From Actinomadura pelletieri DSM 43383 (GTDB lineage: Bacteria > Actinomycetota > Actinomycetes > Streptosporangiales > Streptosporangiaceae), in assembly GCF_003634705.1 (NCBI RefSeq), contig NZ_RBWU01000005.1:1-64000 (forward strand): a DNA stretch of 64,000 nt, in the 5' to 3' direction. Position numbers and translations under genes: made by a program. Positions 1 through 9,849 of the stretch are shown piece after piece (position 1 is the first letter of the stretch; each line of letters opens with the position of its first letter). The notes under the pieces are model-generated. The model made no database searches. It saw only the letters and a list, made by a program, of their open reading frames with translations, and was not told where the DNA came from.

Positions 1-2
1 TG

Positions 3-347
3 ATCGAAATCCGCCAACGCCACCCCGTCTTCGGCGTCGGCACCTACGTCGAACTCTCCGCCTCCAACCCCTCCGTCCTCGCCTTCACCCGCGAGTTCGA
101 GGAGGGGGAGACGAACCAGTGGGGCGGCATGGACACCATCCTCTGCGTGAACAACCTGTCGCGCTTTCCGCAGCCGGTCGAACTCGATCTGCGGCGTTTC
201 CGCGGTTCGACGCCGATCGAGTGCATGGGCGGCGTCCAGTTCCCCGCCATCGGCGAGTTGCCTTATCTGCTGACCCTGCCCGGCCACGGTTTCTACTGGT
301 TCCTGTTGCCGCCGCCCGCGGACCACGAATCAGGAGAAGGAGTGTGA
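3..347 (+). CDS. treS: Trehalose synthase (maltose glucosylmutase), C-terminal part
   Basis: This is the 3' end of a plus-strand gene that begins before the window. The frame reads IEIRQRHPVFGVGTYVEL at the start and continues through NQWGGMDTILCVNNLSRFPQ to a stop at 345-347. This matches the C-terminal beta-sandwich of the GH13 trehalose synthase family, which interconverts maltose and trehalose in the cytoplasm. The next gene, a maltokinase, starts only 8 bases after this stop. That TreS-maltokinase pairing feeds maltose-1-phosphate into the GlgE alpha-glucan route. The identification rests on about 114 residues plus context; the catalytic barrel lies outside the window. Confidence 0.85.
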   Translation: MEIRQRHPVFGVGTYVELSASNPSVLAFTREFEEGETNQWGGMDTILCVNNLSRFPQPVELDLRRFRGSTPIECMGGVQFPAIGELPYLLTLPGHGFYWFLLPPPADHESGEGV

Positions 348-354
348 GATAGCA

Positions 355-1797
355 GTGCCGCCGTCCGGCCCTTCTCTTATCCGGCTCCTGTCCGGCTGGT
401 TGCCCACACAGCGATGGTTCGGCGGCAAGGACGGACCCATCGACGAGCTGACGATCGGCACCGCCACCCAGCTGCGCATCGGCGACCCCGGCCTGCACCA
501 CCTCGTCCTCGACGTCCACCAGAACGGCGCCACCGACCACTACCAGGTTCTCCTCGGCACCCGCCGCCACCTGCCCGACCGGCTTCGCCACGTCGAGATC
601 GGACGCCTTACCGACGGGCACGCTCTCGGCGGGCACGCGATGGACGGGCACGTCTACGACGCCGTCCACGACCCGGAGCTCACCCGTCCGCTGCTCGCCC
701 TCATGGCGGACGAGGCGACGGTCGGGCCGCTGCGGTTCCACCGCGCGCCCGGTGCCGAGATTCGCACCGACCTGGACGGCACGCCCACCGCCGCCGAGCA
801 GAGCAACACCTCACTGATCTTCGGTGACGCCTACATCTGCAAGCTGTTCCGCCGCCTGTCCCCCGGCGTCAACCCTGACCTGGAGGTGAACCTGGCGCTC
901 GGCCGCCAGGGCTGCGCGCACGTCCCGGCCGTGCACGGGTGGATCGAGCTGGAACCCGGGCCCGGTGGCGCCGCCGAGCCCGTCACGCTGGCGCTCGTCT
1001 CGGAGTTCCTGCGCAGCGCCACCGACGGCTGGCGGTTCGCGCTCACCAGCGTCCGCGACTGGCTCGCCCAGCCGTCACAGCCCGGCCCGCTCCCGGAGGT
1101 CACGGCGAGCGACGCGGGCGCCGCCGGCGGCGACTTCGCGGCCGAGGCGGAACGGCTCGGCGCGGCGACCGCCGAGGTGCACCGCGATCTCGCCGCCGCG
1201 TTCGGTGTGACGCGGCGGACGCCCGAGGACGTCCGCGACACCGTGTTCGCGATGAACGAGCATCTCGACCGGGTCAGCGCCGCCGTCCCCGAGATACGCC
1301 CGCACGCCCCCGCGATCCGCGCGGTGTTCGACGAGGTCGCCGCGGACGCGCACGCCCTGACGGTGCAGCGCGTGCACGGCGACTACCACCTCGGCCAGGT
1401 GATGCGGACCGACACCGGCTGGATGCTGCTGGACTTCGAGGGCGAGCCGGGCCGCACGCCCGCCGAGCGCCGCGCGCCCGCGCATCCGCTGCGGGACGTC
1501 GCCGGAATGCTCCGCTCGTTCGAGTACGCGGCCCGGTACCTGATCGCGCGGGACACCGACCTGCCGCCGGACACGGTCGAGGCGCTGGAGCTGCGCGCGC
1601 GGGCGTGGGCGGAACGGAACCGGGCCGCGTTCTGCGACGGCTACGCCGCCGCGGGCGGACCCGACCCGGCCGCGCACGCCGCGCTGGTGCGGGCGTTCGA
1701 GTTCGACAAGGCCGTCTACGAGATCCACTACGAGGCGCGCAACCGTCCGTCGTGGCTGCCCGTCCCGCTGCGGTCGCTCGCCCACCTCGCGCACTGA
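355..1797 (+). CDS. mak: Maltokinase (maltose-1-phosphate forming)
   Basis: A 480-residue protein of the Pep2/Mak family, which phosphorylates maltose with ATP to maltose-1-phosphate, the GlgE substrate. The N-terminal stretch LLSGWLPTQRWFGGK is the usual maltokinase opening. The APH-like catalytic loop HGDYHLGQV is near residues 341-349 and the metal-binding DFEGEPGR near 360-367. The C-terminus YEARNRPSWLPVPL is also typical. The GTG start at 355 is supported by AGGAGAAGGAG at 332-342. The gene sits 8 bases behind treS and is probably co-transcribed with it. It converges on the GntR gene downstream with a 10-base gap. Length is normal for the family. Confidence 0.93.
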   Translation: MPPSGPSLIRLLSGWLPTQRWFGGKDGPIDELTIGTATQLRIGDPGLHHLVLDVHQNGATDHYQVLLGTRRHLPDRLRHVEIGRLTDGHALGGHAMDGHVYDAVHDPELTRPLLALMADEATVGPLRFHRAPGAEIRTDLDGTPTAAEQSNTSLIFGDAYICKLFRRLSPGVNPDLEVNLALGRQGCAHVPAVHGWIELEPGPGGAAEPVTLALVSEFLRSATDGWRFALTSVRDWLAQPSQPGPLPEVTASDAGAAGGDFAAEAERLGAATAEVHRDLAAAFGVTRRTPEDVRDTVFAMNEHLDRVSAAVPEIRPHAPAIRAVFDEVAADAHALTVQRVHGDYHLGQVMRTDTGWMLLDFEGEPGRTPAERRAPAHPLRDVAGMLRSFEYAARYLIARDTDLPPDTVEALELRARAWAERNRAAFCDGYAAAGGPDPAAHAALVRAFEFDKAVYEIHYEARNRPSWLPVPLRSLAHLAH

Positions 1798-1807
1798 CCG
1801 GCCCGGT

Positions 1808-2566
1808 TCACAGGTCGATGGAGTAGTCGAGGACGACGCGGTCGGCGGGCAGCACGATGTCGCGGCAGACCTCCATCACGGCGGCACGCGACAGCAGCCG
1901 GCGGGTGATCGCGAGGACGGGCACGCCGCCCGACATGCCGAGCGTCTCCGCCTCCTCGGGGGTCGGCATCCGGGAGCGGACGGACTCCTCCACGCGCGTC
2001 GGCGGATGGCCGAGATAGGCGAGCTGCGCGAGCGTCCCGCCGGGCCACGGCTCGCGCGCCGGGTCGGCCACGGGCGTGTCCTCGACGAGCGACCACGGCA
2101 GGTAGTTGACGGAGATCTGCTGCGGCTCGCCGCGCGCGTAGAACACGAACCGGCGGCGCAGCAGCTCGGTGCCGGTCGGCAGCTCGAACAGGGCGCCGAG
2201 ATCGTCGTCGGCCCGGACCCGGGTGAACTGCCGGTCGAGCCGGTACTCCTCCCAGGTGATCTTCTGGTCGCGGGTGAAGGTGGTCTCGGGCACCGCGAGC
2301 GGCCGGGTGACCGCCCGGTAGCGGTCCATCGCCACCCGGCGGGCCGGGGGGACGACCTTGACGAGCGTGCCACCGCCGCGGCGCGTCTCGACGAGACCCT
2401 CCCCGCGCAGCAGGGCGACGGCCTGTCGCACGACGATCTCGGAGACGCCGTGGACCTCGCACAACTCCGCGATGGTCGGCAGCCGGGTCCCTGGCGGAAG
2501 GCTGCCGTCCCGGATCCCCTCTCGCAGCGTGTCGGCGATGCGCAGGTAGGCGGGACGGTCCGGCAC
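1808..2566 (-). CDS. GntR-family transcriptional regulator (HutC/UTRA type)
   Basis: About 252 residues. The winged helix-turn-helix covers roughly residues 5-75 (YLRIADTLREGIRDG, then LPTIAELCEVHGVSEIVVRQ). A UTRA ligand-binding domain follows from about residue 95, with LRRRFVFYARGEPQQISVNY and a C-terminal LDYSIDL. The start is uncertain: GTG at 2566 has GAAGGGAAGG eight bases upstream, whereas GTG at 2575 would sit directly on that ribosome site. The frame stays open for several hundred bases upstream without convincing homology. It is divergent from the small gene at 2776, and a TGTATACA palindrome at 2737-2744 between them is a candidate operator. The ligand is unknown; a sugar or sugar phosphate is a guess from the glycogen context. 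Confidence 0.88.
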   Translation of the reverse strand: MPDRPAYLRIADTLREGIRDGSLPPGTRLPTIAELCEVHGVSEIVVRQAVALLRGEGLVETRRGGGTLVKVVPPARRVAMDRYRAVTRPLAVPETTFTRDQKITWEEYRLDRQFTRVRADDDLGALFELPTGTELLRRRFVFYARGEPQQISVNYLPWSLVEDTPVADPAREPWPGGTLAQLAYLGHPPTRVEESVRSRMPTPEEAETLGMSGGVPVLAITRRLLSRAAVMEVCRDIVLPADRVVLDYSIDL

Positions 2567-2736
2567 CGGCGTCACCTTCCCTTCGTCGGGGCGCGCCCAC
2601 CAGCCGTACGACAGGTCGTTCGACGCGGCGTTCGATCCTGGCCCGCCCTCCAGTGATCCATACCTTCCACGCGCTATCCGCGGGGGCACGGTCCGCTTAC
2701 GGACAGCTTGACACTTCTCGGACCGAGTAAGACTTT

Positions 2737-2744
2737 TGTATACA
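2737..2744. promoter_or_regulatory. Candidate GntR operator between divergent genes
   Basis: A perfect 8-base palindrome TGTATACA lies between the GntR gene on the minus strand and the small gene on the plus strand. HutC-type GntR proteins commonly bind short palindromes with a GT-N-AC core. A second small dyad, CTCGG-A-CCGAG at 2717-2727, and a TTGACA-like hexamer near 2708 lie beside it. Assignment to this regulator is inference from position. Confidence 0.4.
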
Positions 2745-2775
2745 GAAGAGCGGCCTCGGGGAAAGGACGACCTTG

Positions 2776-2994
2776 ATGGGCGACTTCGACGATCTGAAGG
2801 CGGCCATCCAGGAGGAGTACCCGGGCTGGCAGGTCTGGCGGAGCGACGCGGGACGCTACTACGCGACCCGCAGCGGTGACCTGAGTGACGCCCAACTCCA
2901 GGCGGGACTCGCGATGACGGTGGCCGCGGACGACTCTGTGGGCCTTCGCCGGCTGCTGCTCGACCAGACGCGCCAGGAGCGCGAAGAGAGGTGA
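2776..2994 (+). CDS. Small conserved actinobacterial protein, function unknown
   Basis: A 72-residue acidic soluble protein without signal peptide or membrane segment: MGDFDDLKAAIQEEYPGW, then WQVWRSDAGRYYATRSGDLSDAQ, ending in a charged helix. ATG at 2776 is preferred over the overlapping TTG at 2773; GGAAAGGA lies just upstream. The pattern resembles small hypothetical proteins common in actinomycetes that carry a WxVWxSDxGRxYATR-like stretch, but I cannot assign a function. It is divergent from the GntR gene and is followed by a 395-base intergenic region with two hairpins. Confidence 0.7.
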   Translation: MGDFDDLKAAIQEEYPGWQVWRSDAGRYYATRSGDLSDAQLQAGLAMTVAADDSVGLRRLLLDQTRQEREER

Positions 2995-3389
2995 AGCGCG
3001 GTCGTCGGGAACGGACGTGGAACGGTGCGGCGCCGTCCGCGGGCGCGGGCGTGCCGGACGGGACATGCCGATACGACAGATACCTGTGTCGTTGAGGTGA
3101 CACAGGAATGGAGTTCACGGTGGTGTGGTCGATGTCACCACTGGGGCCAGGTAGACGTGGCCGCACGGGCGGTGCAATCGGCGCGACCCCCTCGACAATG
3201 AGTCGCGCCGCCCGTGCGGTCGCAATCACCGTCTCCCGTTGACCGTGGCAGCGACCGAGGCCCCTGACCGGGTGTGTTCCCTCCGAATCTTCAAGCTCCT
3301 GGAAACAGGTGCGGTCCGGACGTGAGACCGGCGTATCTCGGGGCATCCCTACTCGGGTAAAAAGTCCGGCGGACGGGAGTTGCGAGGTC
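2995..3389. other. Intergenic region upstream of glgB with two strong dyads
   Basis: No gene is visible in this stretch. It holds a hairpin CCTGTGTC/GACACAGG (3083-3090 with 3099-3106, 8-base loop). It also holds a larger structure: CCGCACGGGCGG at 3161-3172 pairs with CCGCCCGTGCGG at 3208-3219. Nested inside is GCGCGAC (3181-3187) with GTCGCGC (3202-3208), leaving an 8-base internal bulge. Neither is followed by a T run. The first could be an operator or terminator; the second could be a terminator or an mRNA leader element for glgB. Confidence 0.5.
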
Positions 3390-5618
<2,229 letters not shown>

Positions 5619-5627
5619 GGTGTCGCG

Positions 5628-5990
5628 ATGAGTACTGCGCAGCGCCTGCGGATCGTCCCGTCCCAGTTCGTCGTGGAGCACCTCCCGAACGTCACCCTGC
5701 CCGAGGACGACGAGTGGATCGCCCTGGTACGCGCCCCCGAGGGCCTCACCGTGATCCGGGACGCGTCACCGTTCACGGAGGCGGAACGCTGGGTCGGCTT
5801 CTACGGCGACACCGCCCACGGCGTCGACACTCCAGGAATGCTCGCCGCGATCGTCGGCCCCCTCGCCGACGCGGAGGTCCCGGTATTCGTCGCGTCCACC
5901 TACCACGCCGACCTCGTCCTGGTCCCCGAGCACCACCTGAAGAACGCGACCACCGCCCTCCGCGACGCAGGCCACCGCGTAGAGCCCTGA
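5628..5990 (+). CDS. ACT-domain protein (CASTOR/ACT_7-like)
   Basis: A 120-residue protein starting 9 bases after glgB. It reads as a single compact ACT-like fold of the kind annotated ACT domain-containing protein in actinomycetes: LPEDDEWIALVRAPEGLTVI near residues 24-43, then SPFTEAERWVGFYGD, then GMLAAIVGPLADAEVPVFV and a final STYHADLVLVPEHHL. Such domains sense amino acids or nucleotides. Co-transcription with glgB is likely from spacing. There is no enzyme domain, so a regulatory or ligand-binding role is inferred; the ligand is unknown. Confidence 0.75.
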   Translation: MSTAQRLRIVPSQFVVEHLPNVTLPEDDEWIALVRAPEGLTVIRDASPFTEAERWVGFYGDTAHGVDTPGMLAAIVGPLADAEVPVFVASTYHADLVLVPEHHLKNATTALRDAGHRVEP

Positions 5991-6019
5991 TAACCCGCCC
6001 AGAACCACCTGTTTCGACG

Positions 6020-6168
6020 TGACCTCAGCCCGCGCGCGAACGCGTTACCCGCCCGGCGGAGCGAAGCCGAAGGCGAGCGCAGCCGGCGGATCGCGAAGCG
6101 ATGCCGCGTTCGCCCCAGGAACGGTCACGTAGCGAGCCGCCAGGCGAGCGAAGTGGGCCGTTCCTGCA
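6020..6168. repeat. Intergenic repeat-like segment with inverted repeat
   Basis: The 180 bases between the ACT gene and the Nudix gene contain GCGAAGC/GCGAGC-rich motifs repeated in both orientations. An inverted repeat CAGGAACGG (6116-6124) with CCGTTCCTG (6158-6166) ends at the stop codon of the minus-strand Nudix gene. It resembles the small palindromic intergenic elements scattered in actinomycete genomes and may double as a bidirectional terminator for the converging genes. Confidence 0.4.
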
Positions 6169-7026
6169 TTAAATACAGTCGAGGAGCCAGCGGGGGCCGG
6201 TGACGGTGGCGCCGGCGGCCTCGCAGCGGGCCCGGAGTTCCCGGTCGGCCGTCACCACCAGCGGGACGGTGTCCGGCCCCGCGTTGCGGACGAGGTCCAC
6301 GATCTTGTCGTCGCCGCTGCCGGGCGCGGCCACGACCTGGATCCCGTTCGCCGGTTCGTCCGCGACGCGTCTGGCCGCGCCCTCGACCACCAGGACGACC
6401 TCGGGGAAGCAGGCGTCGAACGGGACGAGCCCGCCCGGCAGGCCCCGCACCCCCGCGTCGAGGACCTTCAGGTCGTCGCGGAGCCGCGCGTTCGCGCCCG
6501 CCCGGTCCTTCCACCAGCCGTCGGCTCGGGCGCCGACGACGTTGGCCGCGTCCACGACCAGGACCAGGCTCTTCATCGCGTCGCGTAGTCCGGGCCAGCA
6601 CCGCGCGAACGGCTCGAACAGCTTGCGGTCGGTGACCTCCTCCACGCGCACCCACTCCGCGCGGCGCGTCTCCCGCGACGCGGGCTCGACCGGGAGGAGT
6701 TCGGGCAGCGATCCGGTCAAGGACGTGTACGACCAGCCGCCGTGGTCTTCGACGGTGGTGCCGTGCACGTTCACGGCCGTGACGTCGAGCGTGCACTCCT
6801 CGGACGTCTCCCGCAGCGCGCCCGTGACGGCGTCCTCGTGGCTGTGCAGCGCGCCGCCGAACATGCCCCACGTCCCGCCGCCGAGGCCCCACCACGCGCG
6901 CTGCTGCAACAGCACCCACACCTGGCCGTCGGCGTCGCGGTGGTAGGCCAGCAGGCCCGCGGCGCCGAACCGTCCCCAGTGGGTGTGCCCGAGATCGCAG
7001 TCGGCCCAGCCGTCCCCGTCGCCCAT
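6169..7026 (-). CDS. Nudix hydrolase fused to a NYN/PIN-like nuclease domain
   Basis: A 285-residue two-domain protein. The N-terminal half is Nudix, with its box at residues 58-80: G58, E64, R72, E73, E76 and E77 are present, but the canonical glycine of the xGU end is Thr79. From about residue 150 a second domain begins with SLVLVVDAANVVGARADGW and continues through PEVVLVVEGAAR and VPLVVTADRELRARCEAAGA. This looks like a NYN/YacP-type Mg-dependent nuclease fold with an early Asp and a late TADRELR. The ATG at 7026 is clear. Similar proteins are often annotated only as NTP pyrophosphohydrolase. Substrates are unknown; a role in RNA or nucleotide turnover is inference. Confidence 0.75.
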   Translation of the reverse strand: MGDGDGWADCDLGHTHWGRFGAAGLLAYHRDADGQVWVLLQQRAWWGLGGGTWGMFGGALHSHEDAVTGALRETSEECTLDVTAVNVHGTTVEDHGGWSYTSLTGSLPELLPVEPASRETRRAEWVRVEEVTDRKLFEPFARCWPGLRDAMKSLVLVVDAANVVGARADGWWKDRAGANARLRDDLKVLDAGVRGLPGGLVPFDACFPEVVLVVEGAARRVADEPANGIQVVAAPGSGDDKIVDLVRNAGPDTVPLVVTADRELRARCEAAGATVTGPRWLLDCI

Positions 7027-7109
7027 GGCTTCGACGATAGCCGTGCGACGGCCGTGATGAACGGCACAACACCTCCGGCCCGGTCACCGCATAGCATCCA
7101 AGGGTCGGC

Positions 7110-7616
7110 ATGACCGGGGAGGGCGAGTTGGGCGTCGAGGCGGGCCTGGACGTGGACCAGCGGATGCTCGACCTGTGGAACAGGCTGTCGGGCGCCGAAA
7201 TGATCCAGGCCATGGCGGACGGTCACGTCCCGGAGTTCTCCGACGTCGCCCAGCACATCGGGCAGGCCGTCGCGTCCGCAGAACCGGGCCGTGTCGAGAT
7301 CACCTGGACGCCGTCCGGGAGGCTGTGCAACCCGGCGGGCTCCGTCCACGGTGGCTATATCGCGATGATCCTCGACAACGCGTCCTGTCTCGCGGCGAGC
7401 AGCACCTGCGCGCGTTTCACGCCGATGCTGACGCTGCACCTGAACGTCGACTACCTGCGCGCCGTCCAGGCGGACGCCACCTACACGGTCACCGGCACCT
7501 GCCTGCATCCGGGCGGCACCCGCATGGTCTCCAACGCGCTGATCCACGACGCCGCCGGACGCGCGGTGGCGCAGGCGTCCGCGAGCGTGGTCCCGAACAA
7601 GGCGTTCTCCGTCTGA
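7110..7616 (+). CDS. PaaI-family hotdog thioesterase
   Basis: A 168-residue single-domain hotdog protein, predicted to hydrolyse acyl-CoA thioesters in the cytoplasm. The family core GSVHGGYIAMILDNASCLAA spans about residues 77-96, with the central helix Asp near 89. It is followed by LTLHLNVDYLRAVQADATYTVTG and a C-terminal strand. An N-terminal extension of about 40 residues (DLWNRLSGAEMIQAMADGHV) resembles the short leader helix seen in many PaaI-like proteins. The ATG at 7110 has AAGGG nearby. It stands upstream of sppA on the same strand with a 50-base gap. The physiological thioester is unknown. Confidence 0.85.
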   Translation: MTGEGELGVEAGLDVDQRMLDLWNRLSGAEMIQAMADGHVPEFSDVAQHIGQAVASAEPGRVEITWTPSGRLCNPAGSVHGGYIAMILDNASCLAASSTCARFTPMLTLHLNVDYLRAVQADATYTVTGTCLHPGGTRMVSNALIHDAAGRAVAQASASVVPNKAFSV

Positions 7617-7666
7617 CCGACCGCGGACCACCGGAGCGTCCCTGTCGGAGCGCATAGGCTGGGCCC

Positions 7667-9370
7667 ATGGTGGATCCCGGCACAGTCGTCAACGTCATCA
7701 AGCAGGCCCGCGACCGGCGGACGGCCCCGCTGATCCTCGAACTGGACCTCACCGAGGGCATCGTGGAGACCGCGCCGACCGACCCGATCTCGGCGATCAT
7801 GTCCATGCGCCGGACGGGTCTGCGCGACGTCCTGGACGGCCTGCGCCGCGCCCGGTCCGACACCCGGGTGCGCGCCCTGGTCATGAAGGTCGGCGGCGGG
7901 ATCGGGCTGGCGCTCGTCCAGGAGGTGCGCGAGGCCGTCCAGGCCCTGCGGGACGCGGGCAAACTCACCGTCGCGTGGGCGGAGACCTACGGCGAGGGCG
8001 GGCGCGGCACCGTCCCCTACTACCTGGCGAGCGTCTGCGAGAAGGTCTACCTCCAGCCCACGGGCGACGTCGGCCTGACCGGGCTCGCGCTCGAGGAGCC
8101 GTTCCTCGCGGGCGCGCTGGAGAAGGCGGGCGTGGAGCCGAGGTTCGCCAAGCGCCACGAGTACAAGACCATGGCGAACACGTTCATGGAGAAGAGCTAC
8201 ACGCCCGAGCACGAGGAGTCGTCGCAGCGGCTCGTGGCCTCGCTCGGGGAGCAGATCGTCGCCGGGATCGCCGCGGGCCGCGGGCTTCCGGAGGAGACGG
8301 TCCGCGCGTTGACCGACCGCGGCCCGTTCCTCGCCAACGAGGCCCTGGCCGAGAAGCTGGTCGACCGTCTCGCCTACCGCGACGAGGTGTACGCCGACCT
8401 GCGCGAGGAGTTCGGCGAGCAGGCGCAGCTCCGGTATGTCGCCCGGTACAACCGCGCGCACGGCCTGGCGAGCAGGCTGCCGCAGCCCGGACGGCAGGAC
8501 GCCGTCGCGCTGATCAACGGGCATGGCCCGATCCGGCTCGGCCGTAGCGGCCGTGGCGGCCCGCTGCCGAACTCCGGTCCCGCGATGGGCTCGGACACGA
8601 TCGGCGCCGCGTTCCGCGCCGCCGTGAAGGACGAGCGGGTCAAGGCGATCGTGTTCCGGGTGAACAGCCCCGGCGGCTCGGCCGTCGCGTCCGACGCCAT
8701 CTGGCGGGAGGTCGTGCTGGCCCGCCGCGCGGGCAAGCCGGTGATCGTGTCGATGGGCAATGTCGCCGCGTCCGGCGGCTACTACGTGGCGATGGCGGCG
8801 GACACGATCGTCGCGCAGCCCGGCACCCTCACCGGCTCGATCGGCGTCGTGACCGGCAAGGCCGTGGTGAACGGCCTGCTGGACCGGATCGGTGTCACGC
8901 TCGGCAGCGTCGCGGTCGGCGACCACGCGCGCATGTCCAGCGCCACCAAGGACTTCAGCGACTCCGAGTGGGAGCGCGTCAACGCGGCCCTCGACCGGAT
9001 CTACGACGACTTCACCGCGAAGGTCGCGGAGGGCCGGGGCCTGACCCGCGAACGCGTCCACGAGCTGGCCCGGGGCCGGGTGTGGACGGGTGCCGACGCC
9101 AAGGACGGCGGCCTGGTCGACGTGCTCGGCGGCATCGACACGGCCCTCGACCTGGCCCGGAAGAAGGCGGGCCTCGCCGTCGACGCCCCCGTCCGGGTCT
9201 ACCCGCACGTGTCGCCGCTGGAGCGGCTCCGCCCGCCGGAGTCCAGCGAGGACCGCACCGCCGCGTCCGCGCGTTTCGACGGCTGGGGCTCCCTCGGTGG
9301 CTTCGCCGCCCGGCTCGGCCTGCCCGCCGCGGGTCCGCTGACGCTGACCGGGCCGTGGGAGGTCCGCTGA
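7667..9370 (+). CDS. sppA: Signal peptide peptidase SppA, 67 kDa type (S49)
   Basis: A 567-residue S49 protease with two homologous ClpP-like halves. The putative general-base Lys is in HEYKTMANTF, about residue 167, in the N-terminal half. The nucleophile Ser is in NVAASGGYYVAM, about 369, in the C-terminal half, the arrangement of the long SppA form. Supporting motifs are VNSPGGSAVASDAIW and LTGSIGVVTGK. Unlike E. coli SppA I see no clear N-terminal transmembrane anchor, so it may be soluble or peripheral. The role is degradation of cleaved signal peptides or other membrane peptides. The ATG at 7667 fits the homologous start. The stop overlaps the proposed start of the next gene. Confidence 0.9.
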   Translation: MVDPGTVVNVIKQARDRRTAPLILELDLTEGIVETAPTDPISAIMSMRRTGLRDVLDGLRRARSDTRVRALVMKVGGGIGLALVQEVREAVQALRDAGKLTVAWAETYGEGGRGTVPYYLASVCEKVYLQPTGDVGLTGLALEEPFLAGALEKAGVEPRFAKRHEYKTMANTFMEKSYTPEHEESSQRLVASLGEQIVAGIAAGRGLPEETVRALTDRGPFLANEALAEKLVDRLAYRDEVYADLREEFGEQAQLRYVARYNRAHGLASRLPQPGRQDAVALINGHGPIRLGRSGRGGPLPNSGPAMGSDTIGAAFRAAVKDERVKAIVFRVNSPGGSAVASDAIWREVVLARRAGKPVIVSMGNVAASGGYYVAMAADTIVAQPGTLTGSIGVVTGKAVVNGLLDRIGVTLGSVAVGDHARMSSATKDFSDSEWERVNAALDRIYDDFTAKVAEGRGLTRERVHELARGRVWTGADAKDGGLVDVLGGIDTALDLARKKAGLAVDAPVRVYPHVSPLERLRPPESSEDRTAASARFDGWGSLGGFAARLGLPAAGPLTLTGPWEVR

Positions 9371-9849
9371 CCGCCGCGACCGGCTTCGTCGAGGCCGTCG
9401 CCGGGTTCGCCACGGGCGTCGTCGTGCTGACCGTCCGCGACGGCCGCGACGACCTCGGCACGACGGTCACGTCGTTCATGTCGGTGTCCCTGGACCCGCC
9501 GCTGGTGGTGGCGGGCGTGACGACGTCGTCGTACCTGACGGAGGTGCTGCTGCGGCAGAGCCGTTGGGCGGCGACCGTTCTGGCTTCGGAGCAGCGGGCC
9601 CTGGCCGGGCGGTTCGCCGCCGAGGGCCGTCCGAGCGCCCGCATCCTCCTCGCGAGCGCTCCCCACCACCGCGGCCCGCGCACGGACGCCCTCGTCCCGG
9701 ACGGCGGCGTGGCCGCCCTCGAATGTGCGACCCGGCAGACGGTGGAGGCGGGCGACCACACGCTGTTCGTCGCGGAGGTCCTTGCCGCCGACTACATCAC
9801 CCGCGATGCGAAACCCCTGGTCAGGGTCAACCGGCGTTACTTGACCTGA
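9355..9849 (+). CDS. Flavin reductase-like FMN-binding protein
   Basis: About 164 residues of the flavin reductase domain family (HpaC-like): VEAVAGFATGVVVLTVRDGRDD, then GTTVTSFMSVSLDPPLVVAG, YLTEVLLRQSRWAATVLASEQ and a closing LVRVNRRYLT. These enzymes reduce FMN or FAD with NAD(P)H, often for a partner monooxygenase; no partner is next to it. The start is uncertain. GTG 9355 overlaps the sppA stop by 16 bases, while CTG at 9367 has GGGAGG four bases upstream and begins closer to the conserved region. The end overlaps the converging hutI gene by 13 bases. Confidence 0.82.
   Translation: MGGPLTAATGFVEAVAGFATGVVVLTVRDGRDDLGTTVTSFMSVSLDPPLVVAGVTTSSYLTEVLLRQSRWAATVLASEQRALAGRFAAEGRPSARILLASAPHHRGPRTDALVPDGGVAALECATRQTVEAGDHTLFVAEVLAADYITRDAKPLVRVNRRYLT

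Noticed and set aside
2006..2656. 216-codon plus-strand open frame over the GntR gene
   Set aside because: Opposite a clear GntR/UTRA regulator and without motifs.
7481..9208. 575-codon minus-strand open frame opposite sppA and the thioesterase
   Set aside because: Antisense shadow caused by high third-position GC; no recognisable protein features.
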